The notes under the pieces: model-generated
Databases searched by the model: none
What the model saw: the letters and a program-made list of their open reading frames with translations, nothing else
What the model was told of the DNA's origin: nothing
Shown: positions 17,863 through 27,600 of the stretch, piece after piece
Position numbering within the stretch: position 1 is the first letter of the stretch
Layout: each line of letters opens with the position of its first letter
Source of the DNA: Tissierellia bacterium
GTDB lineage: Bacteria > Bacillota_A > Clostridia > Tissierellales > Peptoniphilaceae
DNA: 64,000 nucleotides
Reading direction: 5' to 3'
Assembly (NCBI GenBank): GCA_030537695.1
Contig: JAUNVJ010000004.1
Coordinates: 1-64,000, forward strand
Made by a program: the position numbers and the translations under genes

Positions 17863-17891
17863 AAAAAAAGAAAGCTCTTGCTTTCTTTTTT
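17863..17891 (-). terminator. Terminator of the J-domain gene
   Basis: AAAGAAAGC/GCTTTCTTT with a TCTT loop and a T-tract on the minus strand; it overlaps the stop region of the gene. Confidence 0.65.
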
Positions 17892-18729
17892 ACATATTCC
17901 GACTCATTCTTTGATATCTTTCAATATTGGAATCGTTTAAAAATTCATAGGCATTGTTGACTTTTTGAAACATTTCCTTTGCATTGTCCGCCTTATTAAT
18001 ATCGGGATGGTATTGTTTTGCCTTCTTCCGATAGGCCAACTTAATTTCATATTTATCCGCCCCATAGGCTACACCTAGAATATCACAAGCATCTTCATAC
18101 TGTTGCTTAAAAGACATGCCCATATTTTGGTAGCTTTGTTGCTGTTGATACCCCCCATAATTACCCTGTTGATACTGGCCTTGATTGAAGTTTCCATTAT
18201 TCATCTGTTCAAAGAAATCGTCAAAATCCCCGAAGGTCCAAGTAAATGTGCTCCCTCCAAAGTTTTGAAACCGACGATTCCATTCTTCTTCCTGTTTCTT
18301 TCGCCGCTCTTCTTCTTCCTTCCGTCTTTTTTCCTCTTCCTTCACCCGATATTTTCGTCCATATTCGGAAAAATCTTCAAAGGCATAATTTTTACCTAGG
18401 AGATAGTGATCCGCCCGATCATAGAAAAATTCCGTCGTCACATAATGGGCGTATTTTAAGTAGGACACGGCAATCTTTCCGATAAAGGGTACCAAGATTG
18501 CCAAAGCGATGACGGTCATTAAAGGGGGGTTAAAGATCATCGCCCACAAAAAGGGATTAAAGAAAAATAAGAGAAATAAACAGCCACTAAAAGAGATCAA
18601 CAGTCCGAAGGCATGTTTAATCGATGAAAATACTTCCACTAAAATATTGACAATGGCAATTAAGAAAGTTAAAAAAACATCGACTATTTTTCCAACTCCC
18701 TTATACAGATATCCGATAATTTTATTCAT
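17890..18729 (-). CDS. Membrane protein with C-terminal J domain
   Basis: 279 residues. Residues 1-90 contain about three hydrophobic segments (VDVFLTFLIAIVNILVEVF; HAFGLLISFSGCLFLLFFF; MAIVTV-like VIALAILVPFIGKIAV). A charged stretch of Glu, Lys and Arg and a Gln/Gly/Tyr-rich linker (about 170-205) follow. The J domain occupies the last 65 residues: DILGVAYGADKYEIKLAYRKKAKQYH, with HPD intact. J domains stimulate Hsp70 (DnaK) ATPase, so this protein may recruit DnaK to the membrane. The placement of J at the C-terminus matches type III J proteins such as DjlA. It overlaps the upstream metallopeptidase gene by 8 nt. Confidence 0.87.
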   Translation of the reverse strand: MNKIIGYLYKGVGKIVDVFLTFLIAIVNILVEVFSSIKHAFGLLISFSGCLFLLFFFNPFLWAMIFNPPLMTVIALAILVPFIGKIAVSYLKYAHYVTTEFFYDRADHYLLGKNYAFEDFSEYGRKYRVKEEEKRRKEEEERRKKQEEEWNRRFQNFGGSTFTWTFGDFDDFFEQMNNGNFNQGQYQQGNYGGYQQQQSYQNMGMSFKQQYEDACDILGVAYGADKYEIKLAYRKKAKQYHPDINKADNAKEMFQKVNNAYEFLNDSNIERYQRMSRNM

Positions 18730-19105
18730 AGTGACCTCGTTTCTTGTATTCCTGCAGCTGTCTCAAATCTTCCAATTCCAAATCCTTTTCATTGGCGAGA
18801 AATTCCAAATGATGGGTGAGTTCATGAAATAGTGTTTCTTTCAGCTTTTCCCGAAGTTCTTCATGGGTCAGAAAACCGAACATTTCCATAAAAGAACCAT
18901 AAAAAATAGTAATACTTCGACCCAGTATACTCCGCTCATATTGACCTAAAACAATTAAGTCCTTTCTCTTTGCTTTTGGATGGTATTTGATCTCTTCAGA
19001 TATTAAAATTCCTCCATTTAATCCTTTCAAATACTTTGCAGGAATTTCATCGTATATATCATTTAATATTTCTTCCACTTCATCTAATCGATCAGGGTGA
19101 ATCAT
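18722..19105 (-). CDS. Small zincin-type metallopeptidase-family protein
   Basis: 127 residues with HELTHHLE (HExxHH) near residue 98, the zinc-binding helix of the PF06262-like 'metallopeptidase family' proteins, and the conserved IFYGSFMEMFG before it. I start at the ATG at 19105 because GAGGAGG lies 6 nt upstream; a start five codons earlier would overlap it. Whether members cleave peptides is not established. The stop overlaps the J-domain gene, so the two are probably co-translated. Confidence 0.85.
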   Translation of the reverse strand: MIHPDRLDEVEEILNDIYDEIPAKYLKGLNGGILISEEIKYHPKAKRKDLIVLGQYERSILGRSITIFYGSFMEMFGFLTHEELREKLKETLFHELTHHLEFLANEKDLELEDLRQLQEYKKRGHYE

Positions 19106-19225
19106 GGTATTCCTCCTCAATAGTAATATTATACGAAATAGTCAGAGTTTTCGAAAGGATATTTCCATATTTTATCAAATATTCTACGAGTATTTCCAAA
19201 AATTTTCCCTTTCATTGACGAAAAA

Positions 19226-19266
19226 ACCTCAAGACTTTGAATTTCTTAAAAGTCTTGAGGTTTTTC
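19226..19266 (-). terminator. Terminator of the feo operon
   Basis: A 12-bp perfect inverted repeat (CCTCAAGACTTT 19227-19238 with AAAGTCTTGAGG 19249-19260) followed on the minus strand by TTTTTTC. Confidence 0.85.
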
Positions 19267-19419
19267 TTATTTCATCTTTGTAGTGTTGTCTTGAATGTGA
19301 CAACTTTTACAATCGACATTGTCACTACAACCACAGTCACAGGTGCCTTTTTTCATTACATGACGCACCGCCATCACTAAAACAAGGACAACAATTATTC
19401 CTATAATCCAATTAATCAT
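19267..19419 (-). CDS. FeoB-associated Cys-rich membrane peptide, 50 aa
   Basis: A 50-residue peptide starting at the ATG at 19419-19417, ten bases after the feoB stop, with AAGGTGAT upstream. It has one N-terminal membrane helix (WIIGIIVVLVLVMAV) and a tail with six cysteines in CDCGCSDNVDCKSC. This is the layout of the FeoB-associated Cys-rich membrane protein family, which replaces FeoC in many Firmicutes. Role unproven; an iron-handling or structural role with FeoB is likely. It is too short for many gene finders. Confidence 0.87.
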   Translation of the reverse strand: MINWIIGIIVVLVLVMAVRHVMKKGTCDCGCSDNVDCKSCHIQDNTTKMK

Positions 19420-19428
19420 TTTATCACC

Positions 19429-21585
19429 TTATTTCTCATGAGCTATTTGATTGGAAACTCTTTCTTTTGTTACCTTGGCATACTTATTAGGTCTAAAGAT
19501 TAAATAGAGATAAACGATTAGAACGACAGTGGCAATGGCTGTCCAAATCGTAAACGCTTCTCCCAATACGAAAACTCGTCCGAATTGATAGATCATCAGA
19601 GCAATCGTATAGCTAAAGAGCATTTGATAGCCGATAGCAAACCAAAACCAACTCTTGGAATTCATCTCTTCTCGTATAGCACCAACCGCAGCAAAACATG
19701 GAATCGTCAATTGGTTAAAGAACATAAAGCTCATTGCCGATACAGCTGTAAAGTTGGACGCGATAAATTGATTTAAAGATCCGTCTCCAGGGGCCACATC
19801 GCTTCCGATTCCCGCAACGACTCCATAAGTTCCGACCACTACTTCTTTGGCTATTAATCCGAGAATGGTTGCTACTGTAGCCATCCAATCTCCAAAGCCC
19901 AATGGTGCAAAAATGAAGGAAAGTTTTTTACCGACCCAGGAAAGAATTGTATCCGTTGCTTCCGAATCAAAGTCGACAAATTCACCATGGACGGAAATAT
20001 TTTGTAAAAACCAAATGACTACCGTACATAAGAGAATAATAGTACCGGCCTTTATAACAAAGGCTTTACAACGGTTCCAAGTTGCCTTGAAGACATTGTA
20101 GGCACTAGGAGCATGATATTCCGGAAGTTCCATGACGAAGGGAGCCGGATCCCCGTGGAATCTGGCGGTTTTCTTTAAAATAATACCGGAAATAATAACA
20201 GCAATAATTCCTCCGAAATACCAAATAGGTGCGTACCAGAAGCTTCCCCCTAAAAAGGCAGCAAATAGAGCAATGATTTCAGTCTTAGCTCCACAGGGCA
20301 TAAAAGAAGCCACCATAATAGTCATGCGACGGTCATTGTCATTTTCAATGGTTCGAGTTCCCATAATTCCGGGAACAGAACAACCAGTTCCTATTAATAT
20401 CGGAATAAAAGATTTTCCCGATAAACCGAAACGTCTAAAAATACGATCTAAAATAAAAGCAATTCTTGACATATAACCGATATCTTCCAAAATAGAAATC
20501 AATAAAAATAATGTGGCAATAACCGGCAAGAAACCCAGGACTGCTCCCACACCACCAACAATACCGTCAACGATAAGAGAAGTCAGCCATTCTGCAGTTC
20601 CCATGGAAACGAGGAAGTTTTCAACCCCTCCTCCGATAATCTCTCCAAAGAACACATCATTTGTCCAGTCGGTAACGGGACCTCCTACAATTGTAACGGC
20701 CAGCCAATAGACTCCTACCATAATTAATACAAAAATCGGCAAGGCCAACCAACGATTGGTGACCACTCGGTCGATTTTGTCCGAAGTTGTCAAACCGGCA
20801 CGTCCTTTTTTTACGGTCTTTCTGGTCACATCGGTAACATAGCTATAACGCTCGTCGGTAATAATACCTTCTCCGTCATCATCGTATTTTTCTTCTGCTG
20901 TCGATATAATTTTAAGAACTTTATCTTTTTCTTCACCCGTTAAAGGATACTGTTGTTCAATTTTATCGTCTTTTTCAAAAAGTTTAATGGCAATCCAACG
21001 TTTTGCCGGATCTTCTTTGATAGAACTGACGCCATTTTCGATCTCTTGAATCCACTTTTCAATTTCTGGTGAGAAAGTGGCAATGGATTCATGGGGTTGT
21101 TTTGCTTCTTTTTTGGCAACTTCTATCAACTGATCGATATTTCGATTTTTTAAGGCCGAAATTTCAACCACTTTGCAATTTAGAGCCTTTTCCAGCTCTT
21201 TTGTATTGATGGTATCGCCATTTTTTTCTACCACATCCATCATGTTTAAGGCAATCACCAGTGGAATTCCCAATTCCGACAATTGTGTGGCAAGGTATAA
21301 ATTTCGCTCAATATTTGAAGCATCGACAACGTCAATAATTACGTCAGGATGCTCTTTTAATAGATAATCTCTGGAAACCACCTCTTCCAATGTATAAGGT
21401 GATAAAGAATAAATTCCCGGTAAATCCGTAAAGAAAATTTCGGGATCTTTTTTATATTTTCCTGTCTTTTTCTCAACAGTTACCCCAGGCCAGTTTCCCA
21501 CATATTGATTGGAACCAGTCAGATTGTTAAACAGTGTGGATTTTCCACTGTTGGGGTTTCCTGCTAATGCAATTCGAATGCTCAT
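19429..21585 (-). CDS. feoB: Ferrous iron transporter FeoB
   Basis: 718 residues. Cytoplasmic GTPase domain first: G1 GNPNSGKST (about 9-17), G2/G3 TDLPGIYSLSPYTLEE, G4 NMMD. A helical guanine-dissociation-like spacer follows to about residue 280, then eight or more membrane helices with the Gate motif CSVPGIMGTR and the second Gate (LTIPCFAAVGAIREEM). FeoB takes up Fe2+ under anoxic conditions. The gene is third in feoA-feoA-feoB-Cys-rich order, with short gaps, ending in a strong terminator. GGGGAG precedes the ATG. Confidence 0.97.
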   Translation of the reverse strand: MSIRIALAGNPNSGKSTLFNNLTGSNQYVGNWPGVTVEKKTGKYKKDPEIFFTDLPGIYSLSPYTLEEVVSRDYLLKEHPDVIIDVVDASNIERNLYLATQLSELGIPLVIALNMMDVVEKNGDTINTKELEKALNCKVVEISALKNRNIDQLIEVAKKEAKQPHESIATFSPEIEKWIQEIENGVSSIKEDPAKRWIAIKLFEKDDKIEQQYPLTGEEKDKVLKIISTAEEKYDDDGEGIITDERYSYVTDVTRKTVKKGRAGLTTSDKIDRVVTNRWLALPIFVLIMVGVYWLAVTIVGGPVTDWTNDVFFGEIIGGGVENFLVSMGTAEWLTSLIVDGIVGGVGAVLGFLPVIATLFLLISILEDIGYMSRIAFILDRIFRRFGLSGKSFIPILIGTGCSVPGIMGTRTIENDNDRRMTIMVASFMPCGAKTEIIALFAAFLGGSFWYAPIWYFGGIIAVIISGIILKKTARFHGDPAPFVMELPEYHAPSAYNVFKATWNRCKAFVIKAGTIILLCTVVIWFLQNISVHGEFVDFDSEATDTILSWVGKKLSFIFAPLGFGDWMATVATILGLIAKEVVVGTYGVVAGIGSDVAPGDGSLNQFIASNFTAVSAMSFMFFNQLTIPCFAAVGAIREEMNSKSWFWFAIGYQMLFSYTIALMIYQFGRVFVLGEAFTIWTAIATVVLIVYLYLIFRPNKYAKVTKERVSNQIAHEK

Positions 21586-21605
21586 ATTACTCCCCTTTTA
21601 TTATT

Positions 21606-21848
21606 TCACAGTACTTCTTCAATTTCGATCACGTCAGCATCTTCTCGACGGATACTCAACTCATAATTCCGAATATGGATTTGTACCGGATCACCAAGAG
21701 GTGCCACCTTTCGTATGTACATTTCGGAATTTTTCGTAATCCCCATATCCATGATTCTTCGTTTCAAAGGACCTTCACCACGAATCTTTTTGACGCGATA
21801 GGTCTTTCCTACTTCCGCTTGTCGCAAAGTCATTTTTTCATCTGCCAT
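21606..21848 (-). CDS. feoA: FeoA-domain protein (second copy)
   Basis: 80 residues with the SH3-like FeoA fold: LRQAEVGKTYRVKKI, LKRRIMDMGITKNSEMYIRKVAPLGDPVQI and the closing LSIRREDADVIEIEE. FeoA binds FeoB or sets its activity. It lies 20 bp upstream of feoB and 20 bp after the other FeoA gene. GGGGGAG precedes the ATG. Confidence 0.94.
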   Translation of the reverse strand: MADEKMTLRQAEVGKTYRVKKIRGEGPLKRRIMDMGITKNSEMYIRKVAPLGDPVQIHIRNYELSIRREDADVIEIEEVL

Positions 21849-21868
21849 ATCTTCTCCCCCAATATTTA

Positions 21869-22099
21869 TTACTTGATGTTTACGATGATTTTTTTTGCAA
21901 TATCTTTTCCGATTGCTACTCGAGAATCTTTGATATTGACAATTAAGTTACCATTGTTTTCATTAACTACGGTGACTACAGCCCCCGGCGTAAATCCCAA
22001 ATTGACCAGATGGCGATCTTGATTGGTGCGATCGGATAATTTTTCTCGAATTTTTATAATCTCTACTTCAGTATGAAGTGGAACCATCATCAAGTTCAA
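21869..22099 (-). CDS. feoA: FeoA-domain protein (first copy), TTG start
   Basis: 76 residues with the FeoA pattern (HTEVEIIKI, RHLVNLGFTPGAVVTVVNENNGNLIVNIKDSRVAIG). The start is a TTG at 22099: GGAGG lies 8 nt upstream of it, the right distance, while the ATG pair three codons on would be at about 17 nt. It opens the feo operon. The two FeoA proteins are divergent from each other, suggesting non-identical roles. Confidence 0.9.
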   Translation of the reverse strand: MNLMMVPLHTEVEIIKIREKLSDRTNQDRHLVNLGFTPGAVVTVVNENNGNLIVNIKDSRVAIGKDIAKKIIVNIK

Positions 22100-22594
22100 A
22101 TCTTACACCTCCAGCTTTTGATGAAAACATCAGAAAGATTCATCTTTTACAAAATTTCTCTTTCCGATTTCTTATCTATACTGATAATTAATCTTGTTTT
22201 CTAGAAATATTATATCATAATATTTGAAAAAGAAAAGTGTTATCAATTAGTTTTTTTAAATAATATTTTTTTCTCAATTCATTTCCTTATTGATTAAACT
22301 ATAATTATTTCTCATGTCAGCTTAGATTATAGTCTTTTTAATATATAATTTTTTCTTTGCATATTTTTATTCCTCAATAATTTTCTTCTTATCCATAGAT
22401 TATTTGCTATATTAACATTCTAAAAAAATAGTAATTATCAACTTTTGTCGCTGGAGGATATTTCCTTATTATGCATGAAAATTCATTCATGTATGAATTC
22501 ATATCAGTGGTTTCACCATTCAATTTAAAAAGCTTGAATTTATCTTTAAAATCAAGTTGATAAATATTTCTTAAAATCTTATATTATTCCATAG
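22100..22594. other. AT-rich regulatory gap upstream of feo
   Basis: About 500 bp without a gene. On the minus strand TTGATA, an 18-nt spacer and TATTAT (near 22243-22212), and also TATAAT, could drive feo. GATAATTAAT near 22190 resembles half of a Fur box, but no full 19-bp box is clear. Around 22475-22505 overlapping short palindromes of CATGAA/TTCATG and TGAATTCA occur. Function unknown. Confidence 0.4.
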
Positions 22595-22624
22595 AAAAAG
22601 ATCGGATAGCTATCCGATCTTTTT
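22595..22624 (-). terminator. Terminator of the amidase-uppP unit
   Basis: AGATCGGATA/TATCCGATCT perfect repeat with T-tracts on both sides; it touches the amidase stop codon. Confidence 0.8.
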
Positions 22625-23420
22625 ATGGGAAACTTCTTTTTCTTCTCGTCTCTTCCAACGGAAATTTACGTCGCATTTCGTCTACGAAATCTCCTTTAAT
22701 ATCAAATGTCATAAATTGTTCTTCAACCCCCAAGTCCACCAATATATCACCCATGGGACTAATAATATTGGAATGACCATAAGCATTTTTCGATAATTTA
22801 TCGTCTCGGGCTATGCTAGAGGTAATGAGATAAGATTCCGTATCCACTGCTCGAGCACGACAGAGTAAATCCCAATGTGCTCGCCCCGTCTTTAAAGTAA
22901 AGGTGGAGGGAACGAAAAATCCTTCTGCCCCAAAGTCCACCATGGTTTTAAAAATTTCTGGAAAGCGTAAATCATAACAAATGGCCAATCCAAAAATGCC
23001 AAACTCCGTTTCAAAGACGCCAATACTTTTTCCTCCTGCAATGGTATCCGATTCTTGAAAATTTTCAATATCAAAAAGATTCACTTTTGAATATCGATAG
23101 ATTTCTTTTCCATCCGGTTGAAAGACATAGGAACGATTATAAACCTTTTTTCCTCCTTTTACAGGAATGGATCCCCCTACCAGGTATATTTTATTATTCC
23201 TGGCAGTTTCTTTCATGGCAAGATAACTGTCTTCGTATTCTTCTTCCGCAAAGGTCGTAAAATAAGAGTTTTGATAGGGGCAGTTCCACATTTCCGGTAA
23301 AACCACAATTTGAGCTCCTGCTTCACTACAATGGCGAACCATCTCTTCCATTTTTGCAATATTATCATTTTTGTCTCCCTTTGAAGACATTTGAACAATA
23401 CCCACTTTAAAATCTTTCAT
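22623..23420 (-). CDS. Nitrilase-superfamily carbon-nitrogen hydrolase (omega-amidase-like)
   Basis: 265 residues with the Glu-Lys-Cys triad in context: VVLPEMWNCPY (Glu), YSKVNLFDIE (Lys) and LAICYDLRFPE (Cys). The sequence pattern is closest to Nit2/omega-amidases, which hydrolyse alpha-ketoglutaramate or ketosuccinamate; this detail is inferred from motif flavour only. It lies 7 bp after uppP in the same direction, so they share a transcript, though no functional link is evident. GAGGG precedes the ATG. Confidence 0.92.
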   Translation of the reverse strand: MKDFKVGIVQMSSKGDKNDNIAKMEEMVRHCSEAGAQIVVLPEMWNCPYQNSYFTTFAEEEYEDSYLAMKETARNNKIYLVGGSIPVKGGKKVYNRSYVFQPDGKEIYRYSKVNLFDIENFQESDTIAGGKSIGVFETEFGIFGLAICYDLRFPEIFKTMVDFGAEGFFVPSTFTLKTGRAHWDLLCRARAVDTESYLITSSIARDDKLSKNAYGHSNIISPMGDILVDLGVEEQFMTFDIKGDFVDEMRRKFPLEETRRKRSFP

Positions 23421-23427
23421 ATTTCCC

Positions 23428-24288
23428 TCATTTCAAAAAGGTGACTCCAAGAACGACGGCACCTAATAGAATTCGATATACGCCGAAACCTTTAAAATTG
23501 TGATTTCGAATATAATCTAAAAATCGTCGAATGACGATAACAGCAACAATATAGGATACAATACCTCCTAAGAGAATTAAAAACCATTCATAGAGAGAAA
23601 AACCAAATCCTATTTTTAGAATTTTCAAAGTCGTTGCCCCCAACATCGTGGGAATGGCCAAATAAAAAGAAAATTTAGCCGCTGCCATTCGAGAACAGCC
23701 TAGAATCATTGCCCCGATAATCGTTGCGGCAGATCGAGAAGTACCCGGCACCATGGCAAGACATTGGAAAAAACCGATGAGTACTGCCGTCTTTAGAGTA
23801 ATATCATCAATGGTCTCATAGCGAAATTGCTTATCCTTTTGCCAGGATTCCATAATAATTATTATAATTCCATAGAAAATCAAAGCTATGGAAACAGTCA
23901 CCTCATTAAAAAGATATGCGTCAATCATATCGTCAAATAGAAATCCTAAAACGGCGGCTGGTAGAAAGCCTACAATAATCTTGGCCCAAATTCGCATCGT
24001 TTTCAAATCTCGGTATTTAAATTTTTCTTTTAAGCTCATTTCATCATAATGTAAGAGGCCTGCGCTTTTAATCTTTCCCTTAGCAATGGGATTGAGATCG
24101 TAAAAATAGAGATAGACAACGGCGAGAATAGCTCCCAACTGAATAATTACGCCAAAAGCATTGGCAAAAGATGCCGATCTTAAATGGAGCACCCGTTCTG
24201 CCAATATCAAATGACCGGTACTGGATACCGGTAAAAATTCTGTTAAGCCTTCAATAATTCCTAAAATAATAACTTTTATAATATCCAT
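23428..24288 (-). CDS. uppP: Undecaprenyl-diphosphatase UppP (BacA)
   Basis: 286 residues, about eight membrane helices, with the two active-site blocks GLTEFLPVSSTGHL (about 14-27) and MVPGTSRSAATI (about 180-191). UppP removes a phosphate from undecaprenyl diphosphate on the outer membrane face, recycling the lipid carrier of peptidoglycan synthesis; overexpression gives bacitracin resistance. TTGAGGTGAATT precedes the ATG. First gene of a two-gene unit. Confidence 0.97.
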   Translation of the reverse strand: MDIIKVIILGIIEGLTEFLPVSSTGHLILAERVLHLRSASFANAFGVIIQLGAILAVVYLYFYDLNPIAKGKIKSAGLLHYDEMSLKEKFKYRDLKTMRIWAKIIVGFLPAAVLGFLFDDMIDAYLFNEVTVSIALIFYGIIIIIMESWQKDKQFRYETIDDITLKTAVLIGFFQCLAMVPGTSRSAATIIGAMILGCSRMAAAKFSFYLAIPTMLGATTLKILKIGFGFSLYEWFLILLGGIVSYIVAVIVIRRFLDYIRNHNFKGFGVYRILLGAVVLGVTFLK

Positions 24289-24633
24289 AATTCACCTCAA
24301 TTGGAACTTATTATACCACAATCTTTAAAACTTGAATATAAAAGGAAAAAGGTCCGCTAACAAGGAATTTAAAAATACTTCATGTCCTGCAATCGAAGGA
24401 TGGATATTAAATATCAAAAGGTAAAGTATTTCCTTATATCACGGAGTCCTTTATTTTTCCAATCATTCAATGGGCAAAACATAAGTTTCTTAGACCTTAT
24501 CTTAAGTCTTAATGCCATTGGGCTCTATCCCTTGATCAAAAATCGTCAAAAAGCCATTCCCCATTCTAATACATGCAGCTTTAATTGTCGTTTCAGTTTT
24601 GACTCTTTATCTTTCAGAGAATGACAGAAATAA
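24289..24633. other. Gap upstream of uppP, no gene seen
   Basis: About 345 bp between the uppP start and the terminator of the nuclease gene. An 80-codon plus-strand frame (24382-24624) lacks a ribosome site and homology that I can recognise. Confidence 0.4.
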
Positions 24634-24671
24634 AAAACCTCGGGCTTTTAAAAGACCCGAGGTTTTTTTAT
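24634..24671 (-). terminator. Terminator of the SLH nuclease gene
   Basis: AAAAACCTCGGG(C)TTTT...CCCGAGGTTTTTTT, an 11-bp stem with T-tracts on both strands. Confidence 0.85.
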
Positions 24672-24686
24672 TTCCGATTGAAAAAA

Positions 24687-27600
24687 TTATTGTAAGGCTT
24701 TTGCAATTTCTTCGGCAGCCCAATGGTCTACAACATCATGAGGAAGAATGTCTTTTTTCTGATCTTCTATTTTCCCCACTTTATTTAATATCACTACCAC
24801 TTCACTCCGTGTAATCTTATCCTTCGGTCGGAAATAACCGTCTCCGTCCCCTTGAATAATTCCTTGAGTATAAAGCCATTCAATAGCATGTTTTGCCCAG
24901 GAATCATCAATGTCCTTAAAGTGGAATTCTTTCATTTCTCTAGGTTTCCACTGTAATAGTCTTGTGATTAAAGAAGTAAATTCTTCTCTTGTAATTTCTC
25001 GTTCTGGTTGAAAACTTCCGTCTTCATAACCTTGAAGCAATCCCAAAGTGGCTAAAAGTTTAACATCTTCTGCATACCATTGATTGCTCTGGATATCTGA
25101 AAAACTTCTATTTCCCTTCACTTCGGTTTCAATCAGTCGAGATAACATGGAAGCAACTTCTCCGCGAGTGATCTTTAAATCCGGTCGGAAACTACCGTCG
25201 GGATAACCTGAAATGTATCCGGATACTTTTTTCAATTTAAAGAGCTCTATTTCTTTAGCTTCTTCTTCCGAGGCTTGCTCTGCAGACGGTGGAAGACTGT
25301 TCCAGTCGAAACCATTAGAAGAATCCTCTGATGCAGGTGGTATCACTGGCTGATCTGGCTGATCTGGTTGATCTGGCTGATCCGGCTGTACCGGTGGCTG
25401 AGAAATTTCATTCCATAGTGGAATTCGTACTAAAACCGGATCATGGTCAGAAACACGACCGTCTTTTTTATGAAACTCACTGTTGATATTTAAAATATCC
25501 ACATCTTTGTCATTCATCAGTTTTCCTAAATGGTCAGAGACTAAAATATGATCCAGTATTTGAGATTGTCCTTGATAGACATAGGAGTACTGCTCTTCCG
25601 GCGGCAGAAGTTTAACCGTATCTGTCAATCCTCCCTGTTCTAAAATTGTAACTGTGTTGGAAAATTCGTAATCGTTTAAATCACCCATTAAAACAATATT
25701 GGCTTTAGGTCTTTGAGCATAAATTTTTTGGACAAAATTTCTGAGATGTCTTGCTTGAGCATTTCGTTGAATTTCAGAATTTCGTTCCACCGGTTGGATC
25801 GGTCCAATGATTGGCGGATCTCCACGCTTGGAATTCAGATGATTATTTAGTACAATCAATTCTTCTCCCTTAAATTTTCCGTCAATTACCTCAAACTCCG
25901 CCACAATGGTTTTTCGAGAGCGATCAAAGGCTTCATTGTCAATGCCCAATACGCCGGGATTGTAAAGAAGTTCATTTTGGATAAAGTCTGTATTTTTATC
26001 ATTGGGACTTTCCAAGGTCTCTTTTATTTTAATTTTATCTTTACGGTATAAAAAGACCGGTCGAATATTGGAACCCGGTTGACCTCCATCCAGATTTCCC
26101 GGTCGAGGATCAATATTAACTGCATCGTATTCATAACCCAGTTCCTTTAATGGTTGAATTAATTTTTCCAAGGTAATATCAGCTGCTGTAATTCCTTCTT
26201 TATCTTCTTTCCCATCATTATCTTGAATTTCCACCAATCCAATGATATCAGGTACCAATAATTTTTCTACAATATCTTGAGCCAATTCCGGTCCACGGGG
26301 ATCCAATCCATTGAAGTTCTCTACATTATATACTGCTAGATAGAGATGGTCCTCATCCCGTTGAAATTTTGGAATGCTGCGACGGGCATTTCCCTTAATC
26401 AGTTTCGGCAGCTCTGCTCCATGGGTAAAGATTTTCGGTGAACTGAAAGAGTATCCCATAATACCCATAATATCGCCATCAAAGATATCTCCCGGATGGG
26501 GACTGAAAGTTCCAAACCACTCTTTTCCATGAGTCAAGCTCCGATCATTGATCGTTAAAATTTCCGGATTTTGTTGATCATAATAGTACTTTACTCCTCC
26601 ATTGGCCGTCCGCACTCCTTCAAACCCTTCTCCTTGATCGGGAAGAACGGCAATATCTCCATGTTCCTCTTCTCCGTTGAGAACCAGTGGATTTTCCAAA
26701 AGGACCAACATATTTTCCCGAGACTCATAATAGTCCATGGCATAAGACTCCGGTTCCAAAACCACATTGCCAATGGTCCGAGGAGTAAAGGTCTTACCTT
26801 GTACCGTTTTTGGAATCTCATGAAGATGGATCACTTCCGCCAATTCTCTTACATCATGAATTTTCTCATCTAAAATTTTATGATGAGTCATATTTAAAGT
26901 GGTGGTCAACATTTGGTCATCCCAACTGGCAAAGGCCACTTCGTCCACATATCCTTGAACTTGAACTTTTTGTCCTACCTTAATATCTAAATTCTTCGTC
27001 TTTGTCTTGATATAAAGTCCTTCCGACGTTCTCTTGTCGCCGTCTCTCTCCTTTAAGGGAGTGGAAATATAAAAACCGTCATTGTATCTTTTATCATTGG
27101 AAATAGAAGTGATAATTCCTGAAGTTTGTACAAATTTTCCCTTCACTGGAGATTCAAAGGTATTTCCTTGGATTTCATGGATTTTATATACCAGAGCCAA
27201 GGGAGTTTCCGGTTCTGAAATCCCTTTAATATCGTTCTTTCCACGAATGTTGATTTGCGGATTTTCATTGTGCGAATTGGCAATCCCTGTCACTGATTCT
27301 ATCGTCGCACCTGGAGCAAAATTAAGTTTCGGATCTTTTCGCATATCATAAAGATCAAATTCTATATTACCATCCTTTAAGGTATAGACCCTTCCGTCAC
27401 CGGTCTTCTTTTTCACTACCTCAAGGTCTTTCAAGATCACCAATTGATCCTGATAATTCATCAATTCCGATGGAGAGATTTCTTTCGGCTTAATATCAAA
27501 ATTTACTGTGATCTCTTTAATATTCTCCACATCTTCAATTACTATTTGTTTTTGTCCATAGTGTACTCCGGTCTTACCGGTGATCTGATAACTTTTTCCA

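Noticed and set aside
22150..22260. A Fur box before the feo operon
   Set aside because: Only half-sites resembling GATAAT were seen; no convincing 19-bp inverted repeat, so it is not listed as an operator.
24382..24624. 80-codon plus-strand frame between uppP and the nuclease terminator
   Set aside because: No ribosome site or motif; it lies in the regulatory region of uppP.
25330..25400. Short direct repeats that could look like a CRISPR or VNTR
   Set aside because: They encode the Pro-Asp-Gln linker of the SLH nuclease, in frame, with 9-12-bp units and no spacers.
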